DNA of 6,047 nt from CSP1-4 sp036559965 (lineage in GTDB: Bacteria; Chloroflexota; Limnocylindria; Limnocylindrales; CSP1-4), in contig DATBSD010000168.1 in the NCBI GenBank assembly GCA_036559965.1, positions 1 to 6,047 of the forward strand, given 5' to 3'. This document shows, one piece after another, positions 6,033-6,047 of the stretch (positions within the stretch are counted from its first letter, which is position 1; each line of letters opens with the position of its first letter). The notes under the pieces are model-generated. The model saw only the letters and a list, made by a program, of their open reading frames with translations, ran no database searches and was not told the origin of the DNA. Position numbers and translations under genes: made by a program.

Positions 6033-6047
6033 GGGTCCGCCGGACCC
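6033..6047. repeat. Perfect inverted repeat upstream of the MgtE_N/CBS gene
   Basis: GGGTCCG and CGGACCC are perfect 7-base arms around a single central base, beginning 17 bases upstream of the ATG and 7 bases upstream of the ribosome binding site. The window ends at the last base of the right arm, so the repeat may be longer. Position would suit a dimeric repressor operator. As RNA the one-base loop would force the inner pairs open. No further upstream sequence is available to place a promoter. Confidence 0.45.

Noticed and set aside
6017..6047. M-box or other metal riboswitch ahead of the sensor-transporter operon
   Set aside because: Only 31 upstream bases are in the window. An M-box is far longer, so it can be neither seen nor excluded.

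Overview
The window comes from a GC-rich bacterium with strong G/C third-position bias, two GTG starts and tight gene packing. It carries five protein genes in two convergent blocks and almost no non-coding DNA. Base composition and gene types would fit Chloroflexota (for example Limnocylindria-like soil or freshwater lineages) or Actinomycetota. This is an inference from style; no phylogenetic marker is present.

Plus strand, 41-3380: fabH (ketoacyl-ACP synthase III) overlaps fabG (3-ketoacyl-ACP reductase) by the 4-base ATGA motif, with a near-perfect Shine-Dalgarno for fabG inside the end of fabH. Together they encode the initiating condensation and the first reduction of type II fatty acid synthesis. 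FabH has an unusual C-terminal extension of about 64 residues. Twenty bases after fabG comes a CstB-like protein: an iron persulfide dioxygenase (metallo-beta-lactamase fold), a degenerate rhodanese and an active rhodanese. It probably oxidises reactive sulfane sulfur. It has no good ribosome binding site, but promoter-like hexamers sit so that the transcript could start at its GTG (leaderless).

Minus strand, 6016-3402: a soluble protein built from PRC-barrel segments, a MgtE-type N-terminal solenoid and a CBS pair, without the MgtE channel, overlaps by GTGA an Nramp-family transporter. The transporter's two metal-site motifs (normally DPGN and MPH) read DAGG and TPY, as expected for Nramp-related magnesium transporters rather than manganese/iron importers. 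The most interesting hypothesis here is that the MgtE-type magnesium sensor acts in trans on an unrelated Nramp-fold transporter. A perfect 7-base-arm inverted repeat lies just upstream of the sensor gene's ribosome binding site at the window edge.

The two blocks converge at 3381-3401, where a GC-rich inverted repeat could help termination. No tRNA, rRNA, CRISPR, insertion sequence or phage feature was seen, and no gene-free stretch exceeds about 40 bases.
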